Assembly (NCBI RefSeq): GCF_022899935.1
Contig: NZ_JALJCJ010000001.1
Coordinates: 580,053-644,052, forward strand
Reading direction: 5' to 3'
DNA: 64,000 nt
Source: Shinella curvata
GTDB lineage: Bacteria > Pseudomonadota > Alphaproteobacteria > Rhizobiales > Rhizobiaceae
Shown here piece after piece: positions 41,250 to 49,154 of this stretch. Position 1 is the stretch's first letter, and each line of letters starts with the position of its first letter. A program made the position numbers and the translations under genes. Below the pieces are notes generated by a model. It did no database searches and had not been told where the DNA came from. It worked only from the letters and a program-made list of their open reading frames with translations.

Positions 41250-42218
41250 ATGACCCGCACCATCGTCGCCTCGGCCACCCGCGAAATCGTCATCGGTTTC
41301 GACCAGCCCTTCTGCGTGATCGGCGAACGCATCAACCCGACCGGCCGCAAGAAGCTGGCCGCGGAAATGCAGGCCGGCAATTTCGACACCGTCATCAAGG
41401 ACGCGCTGGAACAGGTCGCCGCCGGTGCAACGATGCTCGACATCAATGCGGGCGTGACCTCGGTCAACCCGAACGAGACCGAGCCGGGCCTGCTCGTGCA
41501 GACGCTGGAAATCGTCCAGGGCCTCGTCGATATCCCGCTTGCGATCGACTCGTCGGTGACGGCCGCCATCGAGGCCGGCCTCAAGGTTGCCAAGGGCCGC
41601 CCGCTGGTCAACTCGGTCACGGGTGAGGAAGAAAAGCTCGAAGCGATCCTGCCGCTCGTCAAGAAGTACAACGTGCCCGTCGTCGCCATTTCCAACGACG
41701 AGACGGGCATTTCGATGGACCCGGACGTCCGTTTCGCCGTCGCCAAGAAGATCGTCGAGCGCGCTGCCGACTACGGCATTCCGGCGCATGACATCGTTGT
41801 CGACCCGCTGGTCATGCCGATCGGCGCGCTGGGCGATGCCGGCCGCCAGGTCTTCCAGCTGCTCTATCGCCTGCGCAACGAGCTGAAGGTCAACACGACC
41901 TGCGGCCTGTCCAACATCTCCTTCGGCCTGCCGCACCGTCACGGCATCAATGCCGGCTTCATCCCGATGGTCATCGGCGCCGGCATGACGTCGGCCATCA
42001 TGAACCCCTGCCGCCCGCAGGAAATGGAAGCCGTGCGCGCCGCAAACGTGTTGAACGGCACGGACTCCAACTGCACCAACTGGATCATGACCTACCGCGA
42101 TCACAAGCCCGCCGAAGGCGGCGCACCGGCTGCTGCTGCAGCGGCAGCGCCTGCTGCCGGCGGTGGCCGCCGCGGCGGTCGTGCAGCCCGCGCCGGTGCC
42201 GGCGCGAAGGCGGAATAA
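41250..42218 (+). CDS. Methyltetrahydrofolate:corrinoid methyltransferase (pterin-binding, MtgA/AcsE-like)
   Basis: DHPS-like TIM barrel of 322 residues that moves methyl groups between a corrinoid protein and tetrahydrofolate. Pterin-site motifs: VIGERINPTGRKKL, MLDINAGVT, LAIDSS, NSVTGEEE, VDPLVMPIG and CGLSNISFGLPHR. It corresponds to the second module of MetH, but as a free protein. After residue about 290 comes a low-complexity Ala/Gly/Arg tail (GGGRRGGRAARAGAG), similar in character to the N-terminal tail of the MttB-type protein. 91 bases after metF. Confidence 0.92.
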   Translation: MTRTIVASATREIVIGFDQPFCVIGERINPTGRKKLAAEMQAGNFDTVIKDALEQVAAGATMLDINAGVTSVNPNETEPGLLVQTLEIVQGLVDIPLAIDSSVTAAIEAGLKVAKGRPLVNSVTGEEEKLEAILPLVKKYNVPVVAISNDETGISMDPDVRFAVAKKIVERAADYGIPAHDIVVDPLVMPIGALGDAGRQVFQLLYRLRNELKVNTTCGLSNISFGLPHRHGINAGFIPMVIGAGMTSAIMNPCRPQEMEAVRAANVLNGTDSNCTNWIMTYRDHKPAEGGAPAAAAAAAPAAGGGRRGGRAARAGAGAKAE

Positions 42219-42219
42219 C

Positions 42220-42543
42220 GTGGCCGGCGGGCGCCAGTTTCGCCGCGACGCCTTCAGCCTCTGGCTGGAGGCGCCCCTCGTGATCGCCATGCGCTGTCAG
42301 GAGATGGGGTTTGCGGCCCTGACAGGCTCGACGCAGAACACGACCGAGATGACCCGGATGGTCACCGAAAAGATGGCTGCCGCGACGGAGAGCGTCGTGG
42401 CGGCCAATTTTGCTTTGGCGAAGGCCGTGATGACGGCCGCTTCGCCGGAGACGACCGCGCGGGCCGTATCGACGGCCGCACTGAAGCCCTATGGCAAGCG
42501 CGTGCGCAGCAATGTGCGCAGGCTTGCGAAGAAGAAGACGTGA
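42220..42543 (+). CDS. Phasin-like small helical protein in the one-carbon operon
   Basis: Protein of 107 residues, almost fully helical: AFSLWLEAPLVIAMRCQEMGFAAL then METMVTEKMAAATESVVAANFALAKAVM-type amphipathic repeats and a basic tail KPYGKRVRSNVRRLAKKKT. The layout resembles phasin-type proteins, although no polyhydroxybutyrate gene is near. It starts with GTG at 42220, one base after the methyltransferase stop, so it belongs to the operon. Function unknown; a scaffold or chaperone of the methyltransferases is a guess. Confidence 0.65.
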   Translation: MAGGRQFRRDAFSLWLEAPLVIAMRCQEMGFAALTGSTQNTTEMTRMVTEKMAAATESVVAANFALAKAVMTAASPETTARAVSTAALKPYGKRVRSNVRRLAKKKT

Positions 42544-42576
42544 GGCGGCCCCGCCGCCAGTGGAAAGAACGATCCG

Positions 42577-44649
42577 ATGCGCATTGAAGGTGAGAGCGAG
42601 ACCAATATGACGGAAGCTTCGGCCAAGGAACCGCTGGTCCTCTTCATGCCCTCCGGCAAGCGCGGCCGCTTCCCGGTCGGGACCCCTGTGCTGGAAGCCG
42701 CACGCAAACTCGGCGTTTACGTCGAGAGCGTCTGCGGCGGTCGCGCGACCTGCGGGCGCTGTCAGATCGAGGTGCAGGAAGGCAATTTCGCCAAGCACAA
42801 GATCGTTTCCTCCAACGATCACATTTCCGCGCGCGGCCCGAAGGAAGAGCGCTACGACAAGGTGCGCGGCCTGCCGGAAAACCGCCGCCTGTCCTGTTCG
42901 GCGCTCATCCAGGGCGATCTCGTCATCGACGTGCCGCAGGATACCGTGGTTAATGCGCAGGTCGTGCGAAAGGCCGCGACAGACCGCGTCATCGAGCGCA
43001 ACGCCGCCGTCCAGCTCTGCTATGTCGAGGTGGACGAGCCCGACATGCACAAGCCGCTCGGCGACCTCGACCGCCTGAAGGTCATGCTGGAAAAGGACTG
43101 GGGCTGGAAGGATCTGCTGATCGCCCCCCATTTGATCCCACAAATCCAGTCCATCCTGCGCAAGGGCAACTGGGGCGTCACCGCCGCCATTCACCGCGAT
43201 ATGGACAGTTCGCGTCCCTTCATTGTCGGCCTCTGGCCGGGCCTCAAGAACGAGGCCTATGGCATCGCCTGCGATATAGGCTCGACGACCATCGCCATGC
43301 ATCTCGTCTCGCTGCTGTCGGGCCGCATCGTCGGCTCCTCCGGCACCTCGAACCCGCAGATCCGCTTCGGCGAAGACCTGATGAGCCGCGTCTCCTATGT
43401 CATGATGAACCCGGACGGTCGGGAAGCCATGACCAAGGCGGTGCGTGAGGCGGTCAACGGCCTGATCGGCAAGGTCTGCGCCGAGGGCGAGGTCGATCGG
43501 CACGATATTCTCGACATGGTCTTCGTCGCCAACCCCATCATGCATCACCTCTTCCTCGGCATCGACCCGACGGAACTCGGCCAGGCGCCCTTCGCGCTCG
43601 CCGTCTCCGGCGCGCTGCAATACTGGGCGCATGAGCTGGATATCGAGGTGAACCGTGGCGCGCGGCTCTATACGCTCCCCTGCATCGCCGGCCATGTCGG
43701 CGCGGATGCGGCGGGTGCCACGCTTTCGGAAGGCCCTTACCGGCAGGATCGCATGATGCTGCTGGTCGACGTCGGCACCAATGCGGAAATCGTACTCGGC
43801 AACCGCCAGCGTGTGGTCGCGGCTTCCTCGCCGACCGGCCCCGCCTTCGAAGGCGCGGAAATCTCCTCCGGCCAGCGTGCCGCGCCTGGCGCGATCGAGC
43901 GCGTGCGCATCGATCCCGTCACGCTGGAGCCGAAATTCCGCGTCATCGGCGTCGAAAAATGGTCTGATGAAGAGGGCTTTGCCGAACAGGCGGCCACTGT
44001 GGGCGTCACCGGCATCTGCGGCTCGGCGATCATCGAGGTCGTCGCGGAAATGTACCTTGCCGGCGTCATCTCCGAAGACGGCGTGGTCGATGGTTCGATG
44101 GCGGAGAAGAGCCCGCGCATCCTGCAGAACGGCCGCACCTTCTCCTACCTGCTGCATGACGGCGAGCCGCGCATCACCGTGACGCAGAACGACATCCGCG
44201 CCATCCAGCTCGCCAAGTCGGCGCTCTATGCCGGCATCAAGCTGCTCATGGAAAAGCAAGGCGTCGACCATGTCGATACGATCCGCTTCGCCGGGGCCTT
44301 CGGCTCGTTCATCGATCCGAAATACGCCATGGTGCTCGGCCTGATCCCGGACTGTGACCTCGACGAGGTGAAGGCGGTCGGCAATGCCGCCGGCACGGGC
44401 GCGCTGATGGCGCTGCTCAACCGCGATCATCGCCGCGAGATCGAACGGACCGTCGCCCATATCGAGAAGATCGAGACGGCGCTGGAGCCGAACTTCCAGC
44501 AGCTCTTCGTCAATGCCATGGCGATGCCGAACAAGGTCGATCCCTTCCCGGAACTCGCTAAGGTCGTCGCCCTGCCGGAACGCAAGGTGCTGTCGGATGA
44601 TGGCGGTGGCGAAGGTGGTGGCCGCCGCCGGCGCCGCAGCCGCGAATAG
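42577..44649 (+). CDS. Corrinoid activation protein (RamA/RACo-type, 2Fe-2S + ASKHA/DUF4445)
   Basis: Reductive activator of corrinoid proteins, 690 residues. The N-terminal plant-type ferredoxin domain binds 2Fe-2S through Cys53, 59, 62 and 107 (VESVCGGRATCGRCQIEV ... RRLSCSAL). A linker follows, then the ASKHA ATPase domain with YGIACDIGSTTIAMHL and LLVDVGTNAEIVLGNR. It would restore methyl-accepting Co(I) from inactive Co(II) with ATP. This is the last gene of the operon and the strongest sign that the module works with a free corrinoid protein. An alternative start MTEAS is at 42607. C-terminus ends in an Arg-rich GGGRRRRRSRE tail. Confidence 0.92.
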   Translation: MRIEGESETNMTEASAKEPLVLFMPSGKRGRFPVGTPVLEAARKLGVYVESVCGGRATCGRCQIEVQEGNFAKHKIVSSNDHISARGPKEERYDKVRGLPENRRLSCSALIQGDLVIDVPQDTVVNAQVVRKAATDRVIERNAAVQLCYVEVDEPDMHKPLGDLDRLKVMLEKDWGWKDLLIAPHLIPQIQSILRKGNWGVTAAIHRDMDSSRPFIVGLWPGLKNEAYGIACDIGSTTIAMHLVSLLSGRIVGSSGTSNPQIRFGEDLMSRVSYVMMNPDGREAMTKAVREAVNGLIGKVCAEGEVDRHDILDMVFVANPIMHHLFLGIDPTELGQAPFALAVSGALQYWAHELDIEVNRGARLYTLPCIAGHVGADAAGATLSEGPYRQDRMMLLVDVGTNAEIVLGNRQRVVAASSPTGPAFEGAEISSGQRAAPGAIERVRIDPVTLEPKFRVIGVEKWSDEEGFAEQAATVGVTGICGSAIIEVVAEMYLAGVISEDGVVDGSMAEKSPRILQNGRTFSYLLHDGEPRITVTQNDIRAIQLAKSALYAGIKLLMEKQGVDHVDTIRFAGAFGSFIDPKYAMVLGLIPDCDLDEVKAVGNAAGTGALMALLNRDHRREIERTVAHIEKIETALEPNFQQLFVNAMAMPNKVDPFPELAKVVALPERKVLSDDGGGEGGGRRRRRSRE

Positions 44650-44819
44650 TCCCGCGGCCACCGGCCGCGGTTACCATATCCATAAACCACCCCGACAAAA
44701 TCCCTTTTGTTTCCGGCGGTTTATCGGCAATGTGCGCGAATAGGACGAGGGTTTCACCCGTCGATACCACATCGATCGCGTGATCCCTCGCCATTCCTCC
44801 AGCGCACGAAAGCCGCTTC

Positions 44820-45128
44820 ATGCCGCTCGCCCGCCTTGTCGCCGCCAGCCTGCTCTTTTTTGCTGTCGCAACAACGGCACGTGCGCAGGAGGATTATCCC
44901 TTTACCGGCGAGTGGGAATGCGACGGTGCACCCTTCGTCTTCACCTCGACCGTCTACAGCATCGGCGACGACAGCTATGATGCGCAGGAGGTCCAGGAAG
45001 GCTCTGACGGGTCCTATTCGCTGTTCCTGTCGGATGACGTCTACGTCACGCTTTCGGAGATCACGTCGGATACGCTGGACTTCTCCTCTTCGGAAAGCAG
45101 CCGTACCCTGAGCTGCCGCCGCTACTAA
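44820..45128 (+). CDS. Small secreted cysteine-containing protein
   Basis: Exported protein of 102 residues: signal peptide MPLARLVAASLLFFAVATTARA then an acidic, beta-rich mature part with two cysteines (EWECDGAPFVF and TLSCRRY) likely to form a disulfide. I do not recognise a family. It is followed 12 bases later by another small secreted acidic protein with two cysteines; the two are probably co-expressed and distantly related. No link to the one-carbon module is evident. Confidence 0.75.
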   Translation: MPLARLVAASLLFFAVATTARAQEDYPFTGEWECDGAPFVFTSTVYSIGDDSYDAQEVQEGSDGSYSLFLSDDVYVTLSEITSDTLDFSSSESSRTLSCRRY

Positions 45129-45140
45129 GGATCATTCGAC

Positions 45141-45545
45141 ATGAACAGCACCCGCCTTCTCGCCCTCGTCCTTTCGCTCGGCCTCGCCTCGCCGGCTCTT
45201 GCCGACAGCTATGCCGCCATCAGCAACACGGCCATGTCGATCACCGGCGATATCGAGTTCGACGACGACGGCATCACCTTCGAAAACGGCAAGAAGATCG
45301 AATTCGACGATCTCATCGGCGATACGTTCGTCGTGGATGGCAAGTCGGTGCCGGCGTCGGTCTATAGCGTGGCGGACCCGAAGGATCCGGTGCTTCTCAA
45401 TGGCAACACGCTCTGCGGCGCGCCGGTCACCTATGTAGCCTCGTGGTCGGCCAGCAATGGCACCGATACGATCGTCGCCGTCTTCTCGACGGAAGACGCG
45501 CCTGAAGGCAGCGACGAGATGTGCGCGTCCTATACCTATGAATAG
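45141..45545 (+). CDS. Small secreted acidic protein
   Basis: Exported protein of 134 residues with signal peptide MNSTRLLALVLSLGLASPALA. The mature part is acidic and beta-rich (ITGDIEFDDDGITFENGKKIEFDDL), with cysteines in GNTLCGAPVTY and SDEMCASYTY, spaced to make one disulfide. Unrecognised family. Second gene of a pair with the 102-aa secreted protein; convergent with a LysR gene. Confidence 0.75.
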   Translation: MNSTRLLALVLSLGLASPALADSYAAISNTAMSITGDIEFDDDGITFENGKKIEFDDLIGDTFVVDGKSVPASVYSVADPKDPVLLNGNTLCGAPVTYVASWSASNGTDTIVAVFSTEDAPEGSDEMCASYTYE

Positions 45546-45579
45546 CGGAAAGCCGGGCGAACACCCGGCTCCTTGAACC

Positions 45580-46497
45580 TCAGCACGCGACCTGCAGCAT
45601 GTCCATCGGCCGGCGCTCCATGCGGGCGAAGACCGTGCGGATATAGTCCGCCACGGCCTGCGCCGGCGCTTCCGCCTCATCATTGACGACAAGGCCGATA
45701 TGGTAATGCCCAAGATCCGGCAGGCCGTCCTTTTCCCCCAGCGCCACCATGTCGTCGCCGATGAGGAAGCGGGCAAGCGGGGCGACGGCGAGATCAGCAC
45801 GGATGGCCGCGCGCTGTCCCATATGGTGGGCACAGAAATAGGCGACGCGGAAATCGCGGCCTGAACGGCTCAGCTCCTCCAGCGCCTTGGCGCGCCAGAT
45901 GCAGCCCTCCTCCCACACCGAAACCGGCAGCGGCGTCTTCAGATGCGCATTGCCACAGCTCTTGCCGGCCCAGACGAGCTGTTCCTTCAGCAGGATCTCA
46001 CCGGGAACGGGAACCGTACCATCGGTCGCATTGAAGATCGCGAGATCGAGCCGCCTTTCGGCCACCGCACGGCGCAGGCTCGAGCTGTTCTCGATTGAGA
46101 CGTTGACGGCAATGGACGGATAGCTCTCGGCAAAACGCTTCAACACCTCCGGCAGGATCAGTTCGCCGACATCATCGGGCGCACCGAGCCGCACGACACC
46201 GTTCATTTCCGGCATCATGAAGCGCGACACCGCCTCGTTGCTGAGCGCTATGAGGCGGCGCGCATAGGAGAGCAGCACCTCGCCGTGATGGGTCAGCACC
46301 ACCGAACGCGCGTCACGACGGAAGAGCGAGCAGCCGAGCAATTCCTCCAGCTTCTTGATCTGCATGGACACCGCCGACGGCGTGCGATGCACCGTTTCGG
46401 CCGCCGTGGTGAAGTTGCCGGTCTCGGCGATCGCCACGAAGGTCTTGAGAATGTCGAGTTCCAAGAGCGGGAGCGTATGGCGCATCAGCAGATTCAT
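45580..46497 (-). CDS. LysR-family transcriptional regulator (divergent from two DUF1127 genes)
   Basis: Regulator of 305 residues with N-terminal HTH (LLELDILKTFVAIAETGNFTTAAETVHRTPSAVSMQIKKLEELLG) and a C-terminal ligand domain. Start at 46497 (MNLLMRHTLP) chosen; upstream codons to 46689 overlap the divergent gene and are not coding. TTCGTTTGATTGA occurs upstream of both DUF1127 genes (46545-46557 and 46851-46863), consistent with control by this protein. Similar in layout to the LysR at 29.1-30.1 kb. Confidence 0.88.
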   Translation of the reverse strand: MNLLMRHTLPLLELDILKTFVAIAETGNFTTAAETVHRTPSAVSMQIKKLEELLGCSLFRRDARSVVLTHHGEVLLSYARRLIALSNEAVSRFMMPEMNGVVRLGAPDDVGELILPEVLKRFAESYPSIAVNVSIENSSSLRRAVAERRLDLAIFNATDGTVPVPGEILLKEQLVWAGKSCGNAHLKTPLPVSVWEEGCIWRAKALEELSRSGRDFRVAYFCAHHMGQRAAIRADLAVAPLARFLIGDDMVALGEKDGLPDLGHYHIGLVVNDEAEAPAQAVADYIRTVFARMERRPMDMLQVAC

Positions 46498-46544
46498 GAC
46501 GGATCTCCATGGATCAGAAATTCTGAAGCAAACTGTCACTTCAT

Positions 46545-46560
46545 TTCGTTTGATTGAAAT
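46545..46560. promoter_or_regulatory. Shared motif TTCGTTTGATTGAAAT upstream of the first DUF1127 gene
   Basis: The 13-mer TTCGTTTGATTGA (46545-46557) recurs exactly at 46851-46863 before the second DUF1127 gene, and as TTCGTTTG-TGAAAT at 30062-30075 before the third. Candidate LysR site. Confidence 0.6.
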
Positions 46561-46613
46561 ACAGGATAGGCGGATAGTCAATCTGCAAGCACACGAATGG
46601 AAGGAAAAACGCC

Positions 46614-46832
46614 ATGAAAACGCAGAAAACCCATGCTGGCGGCGCCGATCTTGCCGTTCTCGCCCGTGGAAATGGATTCTACTACGCAATACGGCGCTTC
46701 GTTGGCGATGCGATCGAGGCCCGCCGCCGGCGCACCCTCGCTCACCACACCGCCGAAGAGCTGGCCCACCTGCCCGACTATCTCAAGCAGGATATCGGCT
46801 GGCCCACGCTTATCAAACATGAAGAACGTTGA
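46614..46832 (+). CDS. DUF1127 (YjiS-like) small protein
   Basis: Protein of 72 residues: an N-terminal variable part, then AIRRFVGDAIEARRRRTLAHHTAEELAHLPDYLKQDIGWP, the DUF1127 core with its LKQDIGW ending. Rich in arginine, probably nucleic-acid- or protein-binding. Divergent from LysR, and followed by a second DUF1127 gene. Relatives influence phosphate acquisition and carbon metabolism in Agrobacterium (general knowledge). Confidence 0.82.
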   Translation: MKTQKTHAGGADLAVLARGNGFYYAIRRFVGDAIEARRRRTLAHHTAEELAHLPDYLKQDIGWPTLIKHEER

Positions 46833-46850
46833 TTGATCCAATCAAATATA

Positions 46851-46866
46851 TTCGTTTGATTGATGT
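46851..46866. promoter_or_regulatory. Second copy of the TTCGTTTGATTGA motif with adjacent palindrome
   Basis: Exact repeat of the 13-mer, immediately after the palindrome TTGATTG-ATC-CAATCAA at 46829-46845. It lies 77 bases before the second DUF1127 gene. Confidence 0.6.
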
Positions 46867-46939
46867 TTAAGGCCGCGGCATAGTGACGATCAAGGTCGCG
46901 ACCTTTCGAAACCTCCCAAGCTCGAAAGGAACCCTGAAA

Positions 46940-47143
46940 ATGGCAATAGCATTGGATCATCGCCCGGTTCGGCGTGCCGCTGGCACCCCTGACGCCGGCA
47001 GCCTGTCGCATCTTCTCCGCGACGTCACCGAGCGTATCGTCTCCGCCTGGCAGCGCTATCGCGTGGAACGCGAACTGGAAAGCATGCCCTTCGACCTGCG
47101 CAAGGACATCGGTTTCCGTTCGTCGAACAAGACCACACGATGA
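46940..47143 (+). CDS. DUF1127 (YjiS-like) small protein
   Basis: Protein of 67 residues: MAIALDHRPVRRAAGTPDAG followed by the core HLLRDVTERIVSAWQRYRVERELESMPFDLRKDIGFRSS. It is a canonical DUF1127 size and ends in the LRKDIGF signature. It has its own upstream motif copy, so probably its own promoter, and a strong terminator follows. Confidence 0.88.
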   Translation: MAIALDHRPVRRAAGTPDAGSLSHLLRDVTERIVSAWQRYRVERELESMPFDLRKDIGFRSSNKTTR

Positions 47144-47187
47144 CGGAAGACTGTAACGGCGACATGCCGAACGACCACGACGCCACG

Positions 47188-47234
47188 AACCGCCGGACGT
47201 GACCTTCAAAAGTCTCTCCGGCGGTTTTCTTTTT
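47188..47234 (+). terminator. Rho-independent terminator after the DUF1127 pair
   Basis: AACCGCCGGA...TCCGGCGGTT stem (47188-47197 with 47217-47226) followed by TTCTTTTTG. The tail abuts the stop of the convergent GNAT gene. Confidence 0.88.
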
Positions 47235-47237
47235 GTC

Positions 47238-47840
47238 TCAGATCATCGGGATTGCAGGTGCGACCGTCTCCGGCAGGATACCCGTCAGCCGCGGATCGTC
47301 GAAAACCTCGATCTGGCGCCGCACGGGTGTGAAACCCGAGCGGATGTAGAAATCCAGCGCCTGGGGTGAATCGAGCGTGCAGGTATGCACCCAGAACCGC
47401 GTAAGCCCTTGCCGCGACCAGGCGCGCGCGATCGCCCGGTTCATCAGCCAGCGTCCCGTTCCCTTGCCAATGACGGCGGACGTCAGGCCGAAGAAGGCAA
47501 GTTCGCCAACCCCCTCCTCACGGAAATCGAGTTCCAGCAGCCCCTCGCCGCGCCCGTCCTTCATGACGGCATAGACCTCGACATCGGGGTGATGAATGAT
47601 CGTCGCAAGATCGCTTTCCGGCATAGCGAGGCGCGAGGCCCATAGCCATTCGGTGCCGATGCGCCGGTAGAGATCGCGATACCACGCGATATCGACCTTT
47701 TCCATGCGCTGAAGTGTTATGCCCGGCTGCTCGGGATCAGCGCGACCAGTCGGCGGTGCAGACATTTCAAGGCAGGTCACCACGGCGGCGAGCTTGCCCG
47801 CCGGCACATCCGAATATCCATCTGGCAGCATTGCGTTCAT
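47238..47840 (-). CDS. GNAT-family acetyltransferase
   Basis: Acetyl-CoA-dependent N-acyltransferase of 200 residues. The acetyl-CoA-binding region is visible as FFGLTSAVIGKGTGRWLMNRAIARAW (Q/RxxGxG/A-type loop GKGTGRW), followed by VHTCTLDSPQALDFYIRSGFTPVRR. The substrate is unknown. The start at 47840 gives the family N-terminus; codons up to 47987 are not supported. It is divergent from the GlxA-type regulator. Confidence 0.85.
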   Translation of the reverse strand: MNAMLPDGYSDVPAGKLAAVVTCLEMSAPPTGRADPEQPGITLQRMEKVDIAWYRDLYRRIGTEWLWASRLAMPESDLATIIHHPDVEVYAVMKDGRGEGLLELDFREEGVGELAFFGLTSAVIGKGTGRWLMNRAIARAWSRQGLTRFWVHTCTLDSPQALDFYIRSGFTPVRRQIEVFDDPRLTGILPETVAPAIPMI

Positions 47841-48116
47841 CCTTCGAAAGTCCGTTCCGTATCTGGCCGCCAGGACACCTCTTGTCAAACGAGAACATCC
47901 GCGCGTTGCACGCTGCCAAACCTGTCGCAATCCGACGATGCCGCAAACGAAGTCGCAAATGTGCTGCAACGCACAATCGCCATACATTCGCCTGAAGGTC
48001 CTGACATATCAGCGATCCGAAGCCCAGATCAGTCGTAACTGTCCTCTTTCTTGTCGCAAAAGTACTAGCACGACGACTGTTCTCCCTGCGACCATCGTGA
48101 CATTCCGGCCTCCAGC
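47841..48116. promoter_or_regulatory. Divergent GNAT/GlxA control region with GTCGCAA repeats
   Basis: 276 bases without a gene. GTCGCAA occurs three times as direct repeats at 47924-47930, 47952-47958 and 48053-48059, among further GCAA units at roughly one-helix-turn spacing (47943, 47955, 47966). Candidate binding sites for the adjacent AraC-type regulator. Confidence 0.5.
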
Positions 48117-49136
48117 ATGGACAGAGTGATGAACAAGCAAAACGTCAAGAAGCGCTCTCTCGTTTTCTTTCTCGTGCCCAACTTCTCCATGCTGCCTTTC
48201 TCGGCCGCCATCGAGACGCTGCGCATCGCCAACCGCATGCTCGGCTATGAAGCCTATACCTGGCGCCTCGCCTCCACCGACGGTCAGCAGGTTCTGTCGT
48301 CCAGCGGTATCGGCATCGAAGTGAACTCCTCGCTCGCCGACGAGCGCAAATATCTCGGCGGCGAAAACCGCCCCTCCATGGTGCTGGTCTGTTCGGGCAT
48401 CTATGTCGAGGATTTCTCCAACAAGTCTGTCAATGCCTGGCTGCGCGAAGTCTATAACCGCGGCATCGCGGTCGGCTCGCTCTGTACCGGCGCCCATGTT
48501 CTCGCCCAGGCCGGCCTGCTCTCGGGCAAGCGCTGCGCCATCCACTGGGAGAACCTGCCCGGTTTCGCCGAGGCCTATCCGCAGGCCGACGTCTATGCCG
48601 ACCTCTACGAGATCGACAGCAACATCTATACCTGCGCCGGCGGTACCGCCTCGCTGGACATGATGCTGAACCTGATCGATCAGGATTTTGGCGAAAACCT
48701 CGTCAACCGCGTCTGCGAACAGGCCCTTACCGACCGCGTGCGCGGCCCGCACGATCGCCAGCGCCTGCCGCTGCGCGCGCGCCTCGGCGTCCAGAACGCC
48801 AAGGTGCTGTCGATCATCGAACTGATGGAAGGCAACCTGTCCGAACCGCTGTCGCTGCTGGAGATCGCCGACAGCGCCGATCTCTCGCGCCGCCAGATCG
48901 AGCGCCTGTTCCGACAGGAAATGGGCCGCTCGCCAGCCCGCTATTATCTCGAAATCCGACTCGACCGGGCGCGGCACCTGCTCGTCCAGTCCTCGATGCC
49001 GGTGGTGGAAGTGGCGGTCGCCTGCGGCTTCGTCTCAGCCTCGCACTTCTCCAAGTGCTACCGCGAACTCTACAATCGCTCTCCCCAGCAGGAGCGTGCC
49101 GAACGCAAGCTGACGCTGTCGGCCATCGCACGCTAA
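48117..49136 (+). CDS. GlxA-family AraC transcriptional regulator (amidase-like + HTH)
   Basis: Regulator of 339 residues: N-terminal DJ-1/PfpI-like ligand domain (about 15-200, GSLCTGAHVLAQAGLL) and C-terminal AraC HTH pair (about 230-325, LSLLEIADSADLSRRQIERLFRQEMGRSPARYYLEIRL). The same architecture is used by GbdR, CdhR and related regulators of glycine betaine, carnitine and choline catabolism. It lies 3.5 kb from the corrinoid module and is a candidate controller of it; this is inference from family and distance. Confidence 0.88.
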   Translation: MDRVMNKQNVKKRSLVFFLVPNFSMLPFSAAIETLRIANRMLGYEAYTWRLASTDGQQVLSSSGIGIEVNSSLADERKYLGGENRPSMVLVCSGIYVEDFSNKSVNAWLREVYNRGIAVGSLCTGAHVLAQAGLLSGKRCAIHWENLPGFAEAYPQADVYADLYEIDSNIYTCAGGTASLDMMLNLIDQDFGENLVNRVCEQALTDRVRGPHDRQRLPLRARLGVQNAKVLSIIELMEGNLSEPLSLLEIADSADLSRRQIERLFRQEMGRSPARYYLEIRLDRARHLLVQSSMPVVEVAVACGFVSASHFSKCYRELYNRSPQQERAERKLTLSAIAR

Positions 49137-49154
49137 GTCTTGAGGAAATGCAGC

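Noticed and set aside
42085-44661. 858-codon minus-strand frame
   Set aside because: Antisense to the ASKHA activator, which has complete 2Fe-2S and ATPase motifs.
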